Assembly (NCBI GenBank): GCA_029204225.1 | Contig: CM055095.1 | Location: 60,340,540-60,404,539, forward strand | DNA from: Diphasiastrum complanatum | Lineage: Eukaryota > Streptophyta > Lycopodiopsida > Lycopodiales > Lycopodiaceae | Length of the DNA stretch: 64,000 bases | Reading direction: 5' to 3' | Shown: in pieces, positions 10,805-22,291 of the stretch | Numbering within the stretch: position 1 is the first letter of the stretch | How the letters are laid out: each line of letters begins with the position of its first letter | Position numbers and translations under genes: made by a program | The notes under the pieces: generated by a model | What the model saw: only the letters and a program-made list of their open reading frames with translations | What the model was told of the DNA's origin: nothing | The model's database searches: none

Positions 10805-11645
10805 GTGGCTAACATAAGGAATGATGGATCGGGAAGATCTTGCAGAGGAATCACGTAATAGGTGCTTCAACATAGCCTGGAATTTCGTTGTAGACAATGT
10901 TTGAAGAAATAGCGTCCATGCTCATTGCTGGTCAAACCATCTCCAGCTTCCAAGTCCTGGATGGAGCATTCACTTTCAGTTAGCAAACTGGTAGATGTTG
11001 TAGCCAGACTAACTGCCTAATTTTCAAAAGCTGGCAGATCATTGTTTTGTTTCCCAAAAGACATGTTAAGGCATGGAGTTTATCATTCCTGATAGAATGT
11101 CTTTTTCTTGCATAAACACTAGTTACCTTGCAAGAATTTTAAAAGCCATAGCTACGATTTCCATTCCTATCAAGATTCCACTCACAGGGGCAGTCAAGAA
11201 AGGATCCACTGCAACCCTTCTGATCATTCAGAAGCTGAGAGGCCTGAAAGCCTCATCATTCGCATGATCAAAAGCCTGCCCCAGATTTCAATCCTTCAAA
11301 AACATTCCAATGATCAAGAGTTGATCATCGTCTGTTTCTACACAATCTTTCTGTGCTTCTATTCTAAGTTCACTCATCTTCCTCTTTTCCTATTTGTCCG
11401 TCACCACATTATGCCCTAGCCGCATAGGCTTTTCTTGTGCTACTAGATGCTTGCAGTCTACCTAGCATTTCTCTAGGCCTCATCTGAAGCCTGTAGCGTT
11501 CTGTTCGAATGTCCAACCACTCTTCATCGCCATCATCATACACAATCAAGTAACTATTTTTCACACTATCATACTCTTTCACTAAATTGTAATTGCATGA
11601 TCCATTCTATAACTTAATTTGCAGAGCAACAAAAACATTATCGTC
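10805..11645 (-). pseudogene. Captured-gene fragment, left arm (Tudor-like segment)
   Basis: Reverse-complement partner of 26320-27170. The minus strand reads NLVKEYDSVKNSYLIVYDD and GDEEWLDIRTERYRLQ, followed by an AT-poor stretch and a second segment with TSTSLLTQSE and SSNIVYN. A YDD-GDEEWLD core after a charged strand is the pattern of Tudor/MSH6-type chromatin-reader domains, but that is resemblance only. Stops and frameshifts prevent translation of the whole. Confidence 0.45.
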
Positions 11646-11655
11646 TCCGCATCGG

Positions 11656-11656
<1 letters not shown>

Positions 11657-11721
<65 letters not shown>
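11657..11721. repeat. (CT)n microsatellite
   Basis: Uninterrupted CT array next to the captured Tudor-like fragment. The right-arm partner near 26283 is much shorter (about 28 bp), so length differs strongly between arms. Confidence 0.95.
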
Positions 11722-11723
<2 letters not shown>

Positions 11724-11779
11724 CATGCTCGCTGTATCTGGCACGCACCCAGGCAGAGATTTTAATTAAAAACAGAAAA

Positions 11780-13747
11780 AGTTCACTTTGGAGCCCTATA
11801 TTATGCAAAATAATATAGGGCCCAAAAATGGGTTAAAATCGAATGAATGTGAATTACCTAGTAGGTAATGGCCATTGGGAGGGCCAGTACCATAAATAAT
11901 CTGGGACTCGGGCAGCGAGTGGCAGAGGCCACACACTCTCTCTCTCTCGCTCTCACACGCACTTGCGCCGCGTGCAGCAAAGCTTTGGTTCTCTCTCTCA
12001 CATGCTCACGACCCAAAATTGGGAAAAAAATTGGGCTCTATATTATGCAAAATAATATGCGATCCAAAAAGTGATTAAAATCCAGCAAAAGTCAATTACG
12101 TAGTAGGCAATGGCCATTACCATAAATAATCCGGGACCCGGCAGCAAGTGGTGGAGGCCAGGAGCTGTCCGCGGCCACGACGAATGGACCACTACCTTAC
12201 GTAATGGCAGTTCGCCTGATTTTTTTGGACTCTCGTGATTTTTCTCTCCGTCCCCTTCGTGCTCTATCCTCTCTGCGGTGACTCTCTCTTAACCTCTCTC
12301 TCCGCTCTCTCCTCCCTCAGCCATGCTCTCCTCTCTCCTCCCTCCTTCCACTCTCTCCTCTTTCCTCCCTCCTCAATCCTCTCTGCTCTCACCTCCCTAC
12401 CTTGCCTCCCTAGGCACGCTCTCTCTCTCCCCTCTCTATAACCTCTCCCCGCTCTCCCTCCCTCCGCATGCTCTCCTCTCCCTTCTCTCCTCTCTCTCCT
12501 CTCTCTCTAAGGGCTGTCGCACTCTCAATCTACTTTGCGTTGTATCTCTCTCTCACTCTCTACTCTCTCTCCACTCTCTCTCTCTCCACGTGCTGTCTCA
12601 CTCAACACCTAGGCAACATTCTCTCCACGCGCTGTCGCACCCTCTCTCCTGAGTTTTCACTCTTTCTCTCCACGGGCGGGCTGTTGCACCAGGCAGAAGT
12701 CTCTACACGAGCTGTCGCGCACCCAGGGAGTATATCAATCTAAAAAAAGAAAAAGATGACATGGCCCTATATTATTTTGCCCTATACTATGCAAAATAAT
12801 ATAAGGCTCAAAAGGGTCTTAAAATCAGGCGAACGACCATTACTATAATATATAGGGGCACGGCCGTTACTTATAATGTATAGGGGAATCAATCATTGTA
12901 TGTGTGTGTGAGAGAGAGAGAGAGAGAGAACGTGTGATCAAAATCCAACGAAAGTCAATTACGTAGTAGGTAATGGCCATTGGGAGGGCCATTAACATAA
13001 ATAATCCGGGACCTGACAGAAAGTGGCGGAGGCCACGAGCTGTCCGGAGACCGGATTATTTGTGGTAATGGTCCGACCAATGGACCATTACCTTACGTAA
13101 TGGCAGTTCGCCTGATTTTTTTGGACTCTCGTGATTTTTCTCTTCGTCCCCTCCGTGCTGTATCTTCTCTGCGGTGACTCTCTTTTAACCTGTCTCTTAG
13201 CTCTCTCCTCCCTCAGCCACGCTTTCCTCTCTCCTCCCTCCCTCCGCTCCCTCCTCTCTCCTCCCTCCTCTCTCCTCTCTGCTCCCACCTCCCTGCCTTG
13301 CCTCCCTAGGCACGCTCTCTCTAATCTCCACGCTCTCTCTCTCCCCTCTCTCTATCCTCTCCTGCTCTCCCTCCCTCCGCACGCTCTCCTCTCCCCTTGT
13401 ATCTCTCTCTCTCTCTCTCCTCTCTCTCCACTCTCTCTCTCCACGTGTTGGCGCATCAACACCCAGGCAGCATTCTCTCCATGCGTTGTCGCACCCTCTC
13501 TCCTGAGTCTTCGCTCTTTCTCTCCACGGGCGGGCTGTTGCACCAGGCAAAAGTCTCTACACGAGCTGTCGCGCACCCAATTATCAATCTTAAAATAGAA
13601 AAATATGACAGGGCCCTATATTATTTTGCCCTATATTATGCAAAATAATATAAGGCTTAAAAGGGTCTTAAAATCAGGCGAACAAACATTACTATAATGT
13701 ATAGGGGTACGGCCTTTACTTATAATGTATAGGGAATCAATCATTGT

Positions 13748-13779
<32 letters not shown>

Positions 13780-14015
13780 ACGCGCGTGCAGGACAGAGAC
13801 AGAGGGCAGAGCGAGAGAGAGGACGCAAAAGAGTGAGAGAGAGAGAGAAAGATAAAATAGAAAAATATGTATCAATTTAAAAATAGAAAAAGATGACAGG
13901 CCCTATATTATTTTGCCCTAAATAAAATCAGACAAACGGGCCTTAAAATCAGACGAACGGCCATTAGTATAATCTATAAGGGAACGGCCATTACTTATAA
14001 TGTATAGGAGAATCG
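11780..14015. repeat. Short palindromic motif family and pyrimidine-rich blocks (left arm)
   Basis: A CCCTATATTATTTTGCATAA-type palindrome recurs about every 250-800 bp, each time beside a GGTAATGGCCCTCCCAATGG motif and a TACGTAA motif. Two long C/T-rich tracts (about 12240-12660 and 13130-13540) interrupt it. They read as Leu/Ser/Pro-rich ORFs on one strand and Arg/Glu-rich on the other, with no codon structure. No gene is seen here. Confidence 0.7.
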
Positions 14016-14019
14016 ATCA

Positions 14020-14208
14020 TTGTTTGTGTGTGTGTGTGTGGTAGAGAGAGAGCTATTTAGCGAGCGAGCGGGAGATAGAAAGAGAGAGAGAGAGAGACGG
14101 GAGAGCAGACAGAGAGGGAGCGCGCAGGACAGAGATAGAGGGCACAGCGAGAGAGAGGGCGCAATAGAGAGAGAGAGAGAAAAGGAGAGAAAGAGCGCGC
14201 ATGGCTGA
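14020..14208 (+). other. Upstream ORF overlapping the F-box start (62 codons)
   Basis: An Arg/Glu-rich open frame translated from the purine-rich leader. Its TGA stop lies inside ATGGCTGA, so it overlaps the F-box start codon. The inverted copy has an equivalent frame ending in the same overlap (23736-23978). It could be an upstream ORF that reduces translation of the F-box gene, or just a by-product of GA-rich DNA. Confidence 0.35.
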
Positions 14209-15631
14209 CACCGATATGGAACCTAATTGTCACTTGTTCAGTCTACCCAGATGTGTGCCACCCAGACTAGTGGTGAACCAGAATGAGCAGGATGATAATA
14301 GTGAGGATATTGATGAGAGAGATCTGCCCCTATTTTTGTTAAAGAAGATGTCAGATGATGCGTTCATGCAAGTAATCTCGACTATGCCCCTTCGTAAGGG
14401 AGGAACGTTCATCGCTAATTACGCTTGCCGTCGCTTAAACCGGATCCTTGCAACTACAGCACGGTTAGTACCAGTGGCATACGACCCATTTCAGCCCCCT
14501 CGTCCTTGGTATATATTAGCTAAAAGGCTCTACTCGAATGGGGACATTGGTGTCCCATGGGCTTACGATCCTATCAGCAACAGGTGGTATAAATTTCCGC
14601 TTCCTCTTATGCGTTCAAGGGATCAGCAGAACTGTATAATGTGGCACAAAATTGCCTCCGCAGATGGATTGGTGTGTGTAACAAGGTATTCGCAAGTTCT
14701 GGATTATGCGACGTACGAGCTGGAACTGTTTGATCCGTATACCCAAAGATTTAGAACTCTACCGAAGTTCGAGCGCAAAACACTTGATCCGTCTACACAA
14801 AGTTATATAGCTCAACCCGCCGACGAAGGATACACCCTCACGGGGACTTTCAGACTCAATTTCTCCGTCAGTATTTGGATGATTAATCCAGCAACGTGCG
14901 AATACAAAGTAATCCTAACGAGATGCATGACCAGTATTGCAGAAAATTCTAATCATGTGTTTGTTGATTCATATGACCAAACCCATATGCGCTGGAAAAC
15001 GATCCTGCGGACTGCTTGCGGAATGCCCCCGGGCTGGGAGATGCAAGGCGGCACCGCCATTTGCAACGATATTTTGTACAGTATCTTCTATAAAACAAGC
15101 CTTGTCCTAGCGCAACGCGAAACAGCTGTAGGATACCAGCTTTTTTTGCACCAATTTGATCTGAAATCTCGGCAATATTTCTCAGATCTACATCCAATGC
15201 CAGAAGTTTTCTGCTTTCCAGGAGCAGCTGTGTTATTGAATTGCAACAATAATCTCATCCTGGTGGGAACAACTCGAGAAGACCTAATAGCAACGAGTGT
15301 CAAGGTTTGGAAATTCAATCCTCACCCAGCGCCGGGATGGCTTAGGCTTGGCGTAATGCCAGATCCGTTACTCCTTGTGGTGAGAGCACCTAGCCGTTAT
15401 GGTAACTTAGATCGATACAGCTCGGGGGGAGGCAATTTCATCTATTTTCGCAACGATGTTGGACAAAGAGTGGTGGTGCTGGATCTATCCATGACGGATG
15501 AGGATGGGTTGCGGTTGCGTGTGGACGCTTGGAAGGAAGCACCAGAATGTCCTGATATTTTGAGGAGTGGTGCAGGTGGTAGCAGGGAATTTTGCTATGA
15601 ACCTCGACTTTTGATGGGTGTTCCAATATGA
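14201..15631 (+). CDS. F-box/kelch-like protein, left-arm copy
   Basis: An intronless 476-codon frame. Residues about 42-84 (DLPLFLLKKMSDDAFMQVIS and the following CRRLNRILATT) have the spacing of a degenerate F-box, the segment that binds Skp1 in SCF ubiquitin ligases. The rest looks like a plant kelch/F-box-associated propeller: WAYDPISNRWYKFPL, IASADGLVCVT, ELELFDPYTQRFRTLP, VKVWKFNPHPAPGW, RVVVLDLS. Such proteins select targets for degradation; the target is unknown. ATGGCTGAC follows a purine-rich leader, and no in-frame ATG lies closely upstream. It is about 97% identical to the inverted copy, but lacks seven residues near the C-terminus that copies 2 and 3 keep. The frame is open throughout, so it is probably functional. 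Confidence 0.8.
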   Translation: MADTDMEPNCHLFSLPRCVPPRLVVNQNEQDDNSEDIDERDLPLFLLKKMSDDAFMQVISTMPLRKGGTFIANYACRRLNRILATTARLVPVAYDPFQPPRPWYILAKRLYSNGDIGVPWAYDPISNRWYKFPLPLMRSRDQQNCIMWHKIASADGLVCVTRYSQVLDYATYELELFDPYTQRFRTLPKFERKTLDPSTQSYIAQPADEGYTLTGTFRLNFSVSIWMINPATCEYKVILTRCMTSIAENSNHVFVDSYDQTHMRWKTILRTACGMPPGWEMQGGTAICNDILYSIFYKTSLVLAQRETAVGYQLFLHQFDLKSRQYFSDLHPMPEVFCFPGAAVLLNCNNNLILVGTTREDLIATSVKVWKFNPHPAPGWLRLGVMPDPLLLVVRAPSRYGNLDRYSSGGGNFIYFRNDVGQRVVVLDLSMTDEDGLRLRVDAWKEAPECPDILRSGAGGSREFCYEPRLLMGVPI

Positions 15632-16281
15632 TACACACACACTCTTCTCCTTTGTTTATATTTCAAGTTATTATTCCAAAAGATTTGCTTTGCAATATGT
15701 GCTAAACTGCATTTCATTAAAGTTTTTTGAAATTTGTTTTATAGGGGAGATGAGAACATGGAAATGCATGCTTTAGTAAAATTAATAGGTTACATGTTAA
15801 GTTTAGTATTTGATAAAATAGAGTTTTTAGCTGGGAGTTGATATAATGAACATTATTGGTTTTGCTAATTACACGTGTACTAATATGTTGGTGAATGATT
15901 TGACCAATAAGCGTATGTAGATCCAGATAAATTTCTTGAATTTTTGTATGTTTTTCTAGACATGATCCAATTGTGTGCCATATATAGTTGTTAATAGATT
16001 ACATGTTAAGTTTAGTATTTGATAAAATAGAGTTTATAGCTGGGAGTTGATATGATAACATTATTGGTTTTTGTTGATCACACATGTACTAATATATTGG
16101 TGAATGATTTGACTAGTAAGCATATGTAGATCCAAATAGAATTCTTGAATTTTAATATGTTTGTCTAGACATGATCCAATTGTGTGCCACATATAGTTGT
16201 TACTTGTTGGAAGGAGCATAGTTGTATATCATGTTGACACGAGCGATTCAAGTTTTTGAATTTTTTGTTTATATGCTCAGA
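15632..16281. other. AT-rich 3' flank of F-box gene (left arm)
   Basis: No ORF. It contains two degenerate tandem units of about 250 bp sharing GTTTAGTATTTGATAAAATA, TGATTTGACCAATAAGC and GACATGATCCAATTGTGTGC. The same pair is mirrored at 21700-22290 and at 50460-51050. Polyadenylation signals may lie here, but I could not place one with confidence. Confidence 0.6.
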
Positions 16282-16299
16282 TTATAGACCAAGACTTAA

Positions 16300-17060
16300 T
16301 CGTCACACTTAAGAACCATTACAATTCCTTACAGTCCTCTGACAATAATTAACTATCTATTTATGATCCGTCAATCATAAATATTTACATTCATATTTTT
16401 GATTGACGGATCATAAATAGATAGTTATGATTCGTCAATCATAGTTTTCTGAAATCCCAAAACCATACTTAATCATTGATAGGTTACTGGGGTATATGTC
16501 CACTTAAGCTAGGAAAAATAAGAATTATTTCAAAATCTTTCCACTAAGAAAATACTGGAGTTAGGAATATTCTTCAAATAGGATTCTTTAACTGAAGTGA
16601 AAGATTCAAGCTCTATAAACCACTGATAATTAAAGACCAAACGCATACCAAAATGACAATCATCTTTAGATTACAAAAAACTACAAAAAACTTTAGATTA
16701 CAATCCAGAATCACATCTAGATACCCAAAGTCTTGCTGAATATCAATTCAGTTATTATTCTTGGATCCATTATGATTCGTTATCCAAATGAGCTCTCTGG
16801 GATACAATCACTAATGAGCTAAGTCCCTTCCTTAACTAAAGAATACTCTATCCCAAGAATATCGTATATCCAATGCACACAATTTTAATTGATGAACCCA
16901 AATGATTCACTAATCATGCATCTTACAAGCAATATAATTCAAAACCATTAGTTTCCGGTGAATCCACATCACACTGATTGTTTTACCAATTAACTTTATC
17001 CTGGAGTAATCAACTACTCAAGTTAATTGCCAATGATTCAGAAATCTCAAATGTCTAGGT
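16300..17060. mobile_element. Retroelement interior fragment
   Basis: Collinear with 55030-55680: same blocks TGATCCGTCAATCATAAAT, GAATCCCAAAACCATA, TATATGTCCAC and CAATTAACTTTATCCTGGAG. Stop codons fill all frames and I recognise no protein motif. At 55k this sequence lies interior to an LTR with an adjacent polypurine tract. Confidence 0.5.
16351..16426. repeat. Perfect 26-bp inverted repeat
   Basis: Arms 16351-16376 and 16401-16426 (AACTATCTATTTATGATCCG plus TCAATC, and its complement) around a 24-bp loop. A third partial copy (GATTCGTCAATCAT) follows. The related sequence at 55070 has only a single copy. Confidence 0.9.
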
Positions 17061-17810
17061 TCAGATCTTAATTATACTAGTATGACACCACATTTAGATC
17101 CTCATTCAAACCATTTATAAGTTAATCCATAAATCTTCAATCCAAAGATTTGTTAACTCTGCAGGTATCTATCAAAACAATACTTGATCACATATTTATG
17201 TTCATCGACTAGGTTAAGTGCACCAAATAACACTAGTAACCAGGAATACACAATAGATTCATACAAGATTAATCGTGCACATATGTGAATAATCTCACTA
17301 TGACCCAGTACATAAACACATTTTTATCTGGCAGATTCCACCAGAACCCACATATGCTACTCACATATCTTACTGAGATCTTGTAACTCGGCTACAAAAT
17401 AATTTCTATTCCTCATGAGTAAATAATTTCTATTCTTCATTGTTCTTTGATAACATTTGTTTACTCACTCTAATTAGAACACGGACGTCTATGACTCAGT
17501 TTCTGATTAGACGATGGTTGTCTCTGATGCCTGAGGAACTCGCGTTATCACACTGCTCTTTCGATCTATTTCAGAACTAAACTTCTGACTAAATTAATTT
17601 TTTAGTAATCACACACACAAACCATCTCTTGTGAGTATGAATTAATTTATAAAATCCTGTTGGGCAATAGAACACTTAAGTTGTGATTATACTTAGCATA
17701 AATATTCTATTAGACTGTTTTTGTATCTAGAAGCCCATTGTAGCGGGAGAGCTGTTTCACAAATATTCTTGCTCTCTTCTCCGTTCATTTTTTCCATCCT
17801 TACATCGTCC
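17061..17810. other. Non-coding stretch, probably 5' end and LTR remnant of the copia element
   Basis: AT-rich with no gene. TGTTGGGCAATAG at 17658 and TTACA near 17804 could be the start and end of an LTR remnant, but no second LTR is present to check against. The primer-binding site follows directly. Confidence 0.35.
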
Positions 17811-17818
17811 CATCAGAT

Positions 17819-17830
17819 TGGTATCAGGGC
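17819..17830 (+). other. Retroelement primer-binding site (initiator tRNA-Met)
   Basis: TGGTATCAGGGC, one or two bases off the usual TGGTATCAGAGC complement of initiator tRNA-Met, just before the copia gag start. Confidence 0.75.
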
Positions 17831-17885
17831 ATAGACTCATATAAATTGAGAGACTAAGTTTGTTCTATTTCTATTATTGTTAACA

Positions 17886-20800
17886 TGTCTCATATTGGTA
17901 ACTCTTCATCTTCATCATCCAATGAGGCTAGAATTATTGACAAGTTCAATGGTTCTAATTTCTATATCTGAAAGTTAGAACTCCAGATGATGCTGATAGA
18001 TAGAGATCTTTGGGATGTAGTAGAAGGTGCTGACCTAAATCCAGAAGATAGTGATCAAGCAAAGGCATGGAAGATCAAAGATCATAAGGCCTTAGCATGT
18101 ATCACACTCAATCTGGTCGACTCCCAAATATCCCATGTTACCACATGCAAAACCTCTAAGGATGCACTAGATTTGTTATCAAATCTCTATGAGACTCATG
18201 ATGTAACCACTAGATAACATCTTAGAAGGAAGTTCTTTACACTTAGCATGTCGGATTTTACTACCATCACTTCTCACTTCAACAGCTTCAAATCTTTAAA
18301 GGATCAGTTATCAGTTATAGGATGTGCTATTCAAGATGATGATGTTGTTATGACTTTGCTTTCTTCTCTTGTAAAGTTGTATGAACACTTTGTGGTGACG
18401 ATCTCCACACAACCCGACCTCACTCTTCAAAAGGTGGTCGATCATCTTCTTCAAGAAGAAATGTGGAGAAAGACCATCGACCTATCCATCAAAGACAAAT
18501 CGATGGCCCTGTATACCAACAAGAAAGACTACTCCAAGGAATAGAATCAAGTGCAGCAGCAACAGTAGAAGCCTCGCACTCAAGGAAAGAATAGTGGATC
18601 GGGCAAAAGGCTTTTCTGCAGATATTGCAAAAGAGGCAATCATGACATCAAAGAGTGTTGTATCTGCATCTACAACGAGACAAAGAAGCAACAACAGTAG
18701 CAGACAGATTCTTCCAATGCGACGGAATTCAAGGAGCAAGATACACACCTATTAATGGCTCGCAATAGTGGCAACAAAGACCACGATAGCTGGTACCTGG
18801 ACAGCGCTGCTACTCAACACATGACCTCTTGCAAGGAATGGTTTACCGAGTATGAAGCTTACAGCATAGATCAATTCCTCTACCTTGGAGATTCAAGCAC
18901 CATATGCGTTGAAGGCAAAGGGATAGTCAAGATCACATTCAACAAAGATCTATCTATTTGTGTTTCCAACGTCCTTGACATTCCTCAACTATCAAAGAAC
19001 CTGTTATCAAGCTCTAAGATAACTAATGAGGGATACACTGTTACTTTCTCATCTGAGTAGTGTATAATCTTCGATGAAGATACTACTCTGACTACATGCA
19101 CTAGAGTCAGAAATCTTTATCACTTTCATAGATGATTATTCTATATGGTCTACAGTCATGTTCATTAAGCACAAATTTGATGCCTTTGAATGCTTCAAGA
19201 GATTCAAGGCCATGGTTGAGACACAAATGTCTACGAAAGTGAAAGCACTCCAAACTAATGGTGGTGACGAATACCTCTCTAGCGAGATGCCCGACTACAT
19301 GGCTGAACATGGTATTAGAATACAATTCACCACTTCCTATTCGCATCAATAGAATGAGACTGCAGAAAGGAAGAACCAAACTTTTTTCAACTCAGCCAGA
19401 TCCATGCTACATCAATCACATCTACCTGCGAAGTTATGGGTAGAAGCTACTGCCACAGCCTGTTACTTATAGAACAGATCCAGCACCAACGTCGTCAACA
19501 ACAAAACTCCTTATATGAAGATTGTCATGGACACAAACCTAGTGTCAGCCATTTAAAAATCTTCGGTTGTATATGTTTTGTTCACATTTCTAAATAGCTT
19601 AGGAAGAAGCTGGATCATAAGACAAATAAATGTATTTTCATTGACTATCATGATAAACATAAAGCTTACAAAGTTTATGATCCATTCACCAATGTAGTAT
19701 TTGTCTCTAGGGACGTAATATTTCAAGAACATACATACTATGATTTCAAACAACCATCGATAAACAATGTTATGTCATTTCATCCTATTTTATGTAGCAT
19801 GGATTCTTCCAACGTTGATGTTCCTTCTATAGAACTTGTAGCTACAGCTAAAGAAGCCGAGCAGCTGACAATACTTGTCATCAAACCAGACCAAGCCAGC
19901 TTGAGCAGATCTAGAGAACTTCAAGAAGAAGCATCATCACATCGTGGTCAACCAAACGTTCGCAGATCCTCACAGACTCGGACAGTTCTTGAGAGGTACA
20001 CACCTCAATCATTCTTGACTTCATAAAAAGAACCAAAGAGCCTAGCCAAAGAGATTAACTCCAAGGATGCTATGAAGTGGCAAAAAGTACAACTCACTTG
20101 CTATGGAAAGCGAGTACAACTCACTTTTCACAAACCAGACCTGGACATTGGTCGACTTCCCCACTCACAAGAGAGTTATCGACAACAAGTGAATCTTCAA
20201 GAAGAAGATCAAGTCTGATGATTCCATTGGTAAATGGAATGCGTGGCTAGTGGCTAAATGATTCACTCAAGTCCAAGGATTGGATTATCCAGAACTTTTC
20301 AGTCCTATCATCAAGATGCAGTCAATCAGGTTCTAATTGCGTTAGATCTCAAAATGCACCAAATGGATGTCAAGACAACATTCTCAATGACAACGTCAAA
20401 GAGGAGCCGTAAACCTTCCAACCAGAAGGATTCAAAGTCAAAGGCCAAGTGCACAAAGTGTGCAAGCTGCACAAAGAAATCTACAGTCTGAAATAGGTCG
20501 CAAGAGCATGGTTCGATAGAATCAACTCTTATCTCATTCAATTGGGATTTTCAAACAATTCAGCTAACTGTAATGTTTATTCGAAGCATATAGGCACCAC
20601 TTCAGTTCAAATAGGTCTTTATATAGATGATGCGTTTATTTTGTCTAACGACACTTCTCTTCTACACACTACTAAGAGTGATTTGTAAAAGAAATTTGAC
20701 ATGACTAATTTAGGACCTGTCCATTCTTTGCTAGGAATTCACATTACTAGAAATAGACTTCAGAAGAAGATCTATCTTAGCCAACAAACAAATGTAAAAG

Positions 20801-20910
20801 ACATTTTAGAAAGATTTCATATGTCTGATTGCAAACCAGTTGACATTAAGAAATGTATCTCTGAGTTGAAATTTCACTTTGGCCTCCAAATTGCCAATTA
20901 AACCAACTAA
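17886..20910 (+). pseudogene. Ty1/copia gag-pol, decayed
   Basis: Starts MSHIGNSSSSSSNEARIIDKFNGSNF at 17886, a copia gag. Then DLWDVVEGADLNPEDSD, the zinc knuckle CRYCKRGNHDIKEC (about 18617), protease WYLDSAATQHMTS (about 18791), pre-integrase residues, integrase core (VKALQTNGGDEYLSSEM, TAERKNQTFF) and RT with YIDDAFIL (about 20615) and KKFDMTNLGPVHSLLGI. The C-terminal RNase H is missing. About 12 in-frame stops and a deletion around 19060-19120 show it is dead. The normal product would be a polyprotein for reverse transcription and integration. It sits in the spacer between the palindrome arms. Confidence 0.85.
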
Positions 20911-21644
20911 ACTAGTTAACATTTTTCACAAAGGTTTTTCTAACAAGGAAATATGCGGATCATCAAATTCACATTCCAATTTCCAGATATTACGTGGGCT
21001 TGAGCACCAAAATGTTTTAAAAAATTGAGGGATGTAGCTAATAACAAATAATAATACTCAAATGTTACATAGAAAATAAAACTCTCATCAACCTTCTTCC
21101 TCTCAATTTGTATAATGTGAGAAGCTCCTAACATTCACTTGCACGTACTATAAAGAGGAACAACAAGGACAACTTTACTATGTACTTGGTAGTCACTTTA
21201 GAAGCACATTTCTATTTGTTTATTATTTAGCTAGCCATGAAAATCTTTGAGAATCATTACCCTAGGCAACTAGCACATGGCTTTAACTTGCAAAATGTAA
21301 GATGATGGTGCTGGAAATTCATATTCCTTTTCAAAATGGAACTACAATGGTTAGCTTTTTATTCTACCAAAGGTTGCTAACTGTTTACAGGGGCATTAAG
21401 TCTTAAAAGGTATCATGAATCCACTATTATATTCTCCCATAATTGATAATTCGTAAAAAAGTAAGCTTTATCTACTATGTCAACATCAATTATTTTATTA
21501 TATTTTCTTCACTTTTTGCTCTTCGTATGCTTTTCACTGTTTTGTTGAGATTTCTTTCTTTCCAAGACAAATAGAAACAAATATCTAAGAATATTGTGCT
21601 TAAAGTTGTTATACTCAACAATATGAATATTGATGCATAATTTG
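20911..21644. other. Intergenic spacer sequence, no gene seen
   Basis: AT-rich, stops in all frames. The last 460 bp (from about 21185) match 50020-50400, so this was once the ordinary flank of the F-box copies. The left arm has lost it. Confidence 0.6.
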
Positions 21645-22291
21645 AGCATATAAACAAAAAATTCAAAAACTTGAATCGCTCGTGTCAACATGATATACAA
21701 CTATGCTCCTTCCAACAAGTAACAACTATATGTGGCACTCAATTGGATCATGTCTAGAGAAACATATAAAAATTCAAGAAATCTATTTGGATCTACATAC
21801 GCTTACTAGTCAAATCATTCACCAATATATTAGTACATGTGTGATCAACAAAAACCAATAATGTTATCATATCAACTCCCAGCTATAAACTCTATTTTAT
21901 CAAATACTAAACTTAACATGTAACCTATTAACAACTATATATGGCACACAATTGGATCATGTCTAGAAAAACGTACAAAAATTCAAGAAATTTATCTGGA
22001 TCTACATACGCTTATTGGTCAAATCATTCACCAACATATTAGTACATGTGTAATTAGCAAAAACCAATAATGTTCATTATATCAACTCCCAGCTAAAAAC
22101 TCTATTTTATCAAATACTAAACTTAACATGTAACCTATTACTTTTACCAAAGCATGCATTTCCAGGTTCTCATCTCCCCTATAAAACAAATTTCAAAAAA
22201 CTTTAATAAAATGAGGTTTAGCACATATTGCAAAGCAAATCTTTTGGAATAATAACTTGAAATATAAACAAAGGAGAAGAGTGTGTGTGTA

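Larger units (their letters stand above)
8411..16281 (+). repeat. Left arm of a large inverted repeat
   Basis: Reads as the reverse complement of 21645-29772 along its whole length, with scattered substitutions and indels. Outer join: CACCTGTGGTTGAGG here against CCTCAACCACAGGTGG at 29755-29770. Inner join: GAGCGATTCAAGTTTTTGAA here against TTCAAAAACTTGAATCGCTC at 21660-21682. Order from outside in: gypsy gag, degenerate CCGCATT repeats, captured-gene fragment, purine/pyrimidine-rich blocks, F-box gene, 650 bp of 3' flank. Inside the arm, 10200-10620 holds AT-rich non-coding sequence in which I see no gene. Confidence 0.9.

Noticed and set aside
12235-12743. Ser/Leu/Pro-rich ORFs in C/T-rich blocks (also 13131-13598 and right-arm partners)
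   Set aside because: Open only because of skewed base composition. Reading frames on both strands are open and shift between the two arms.
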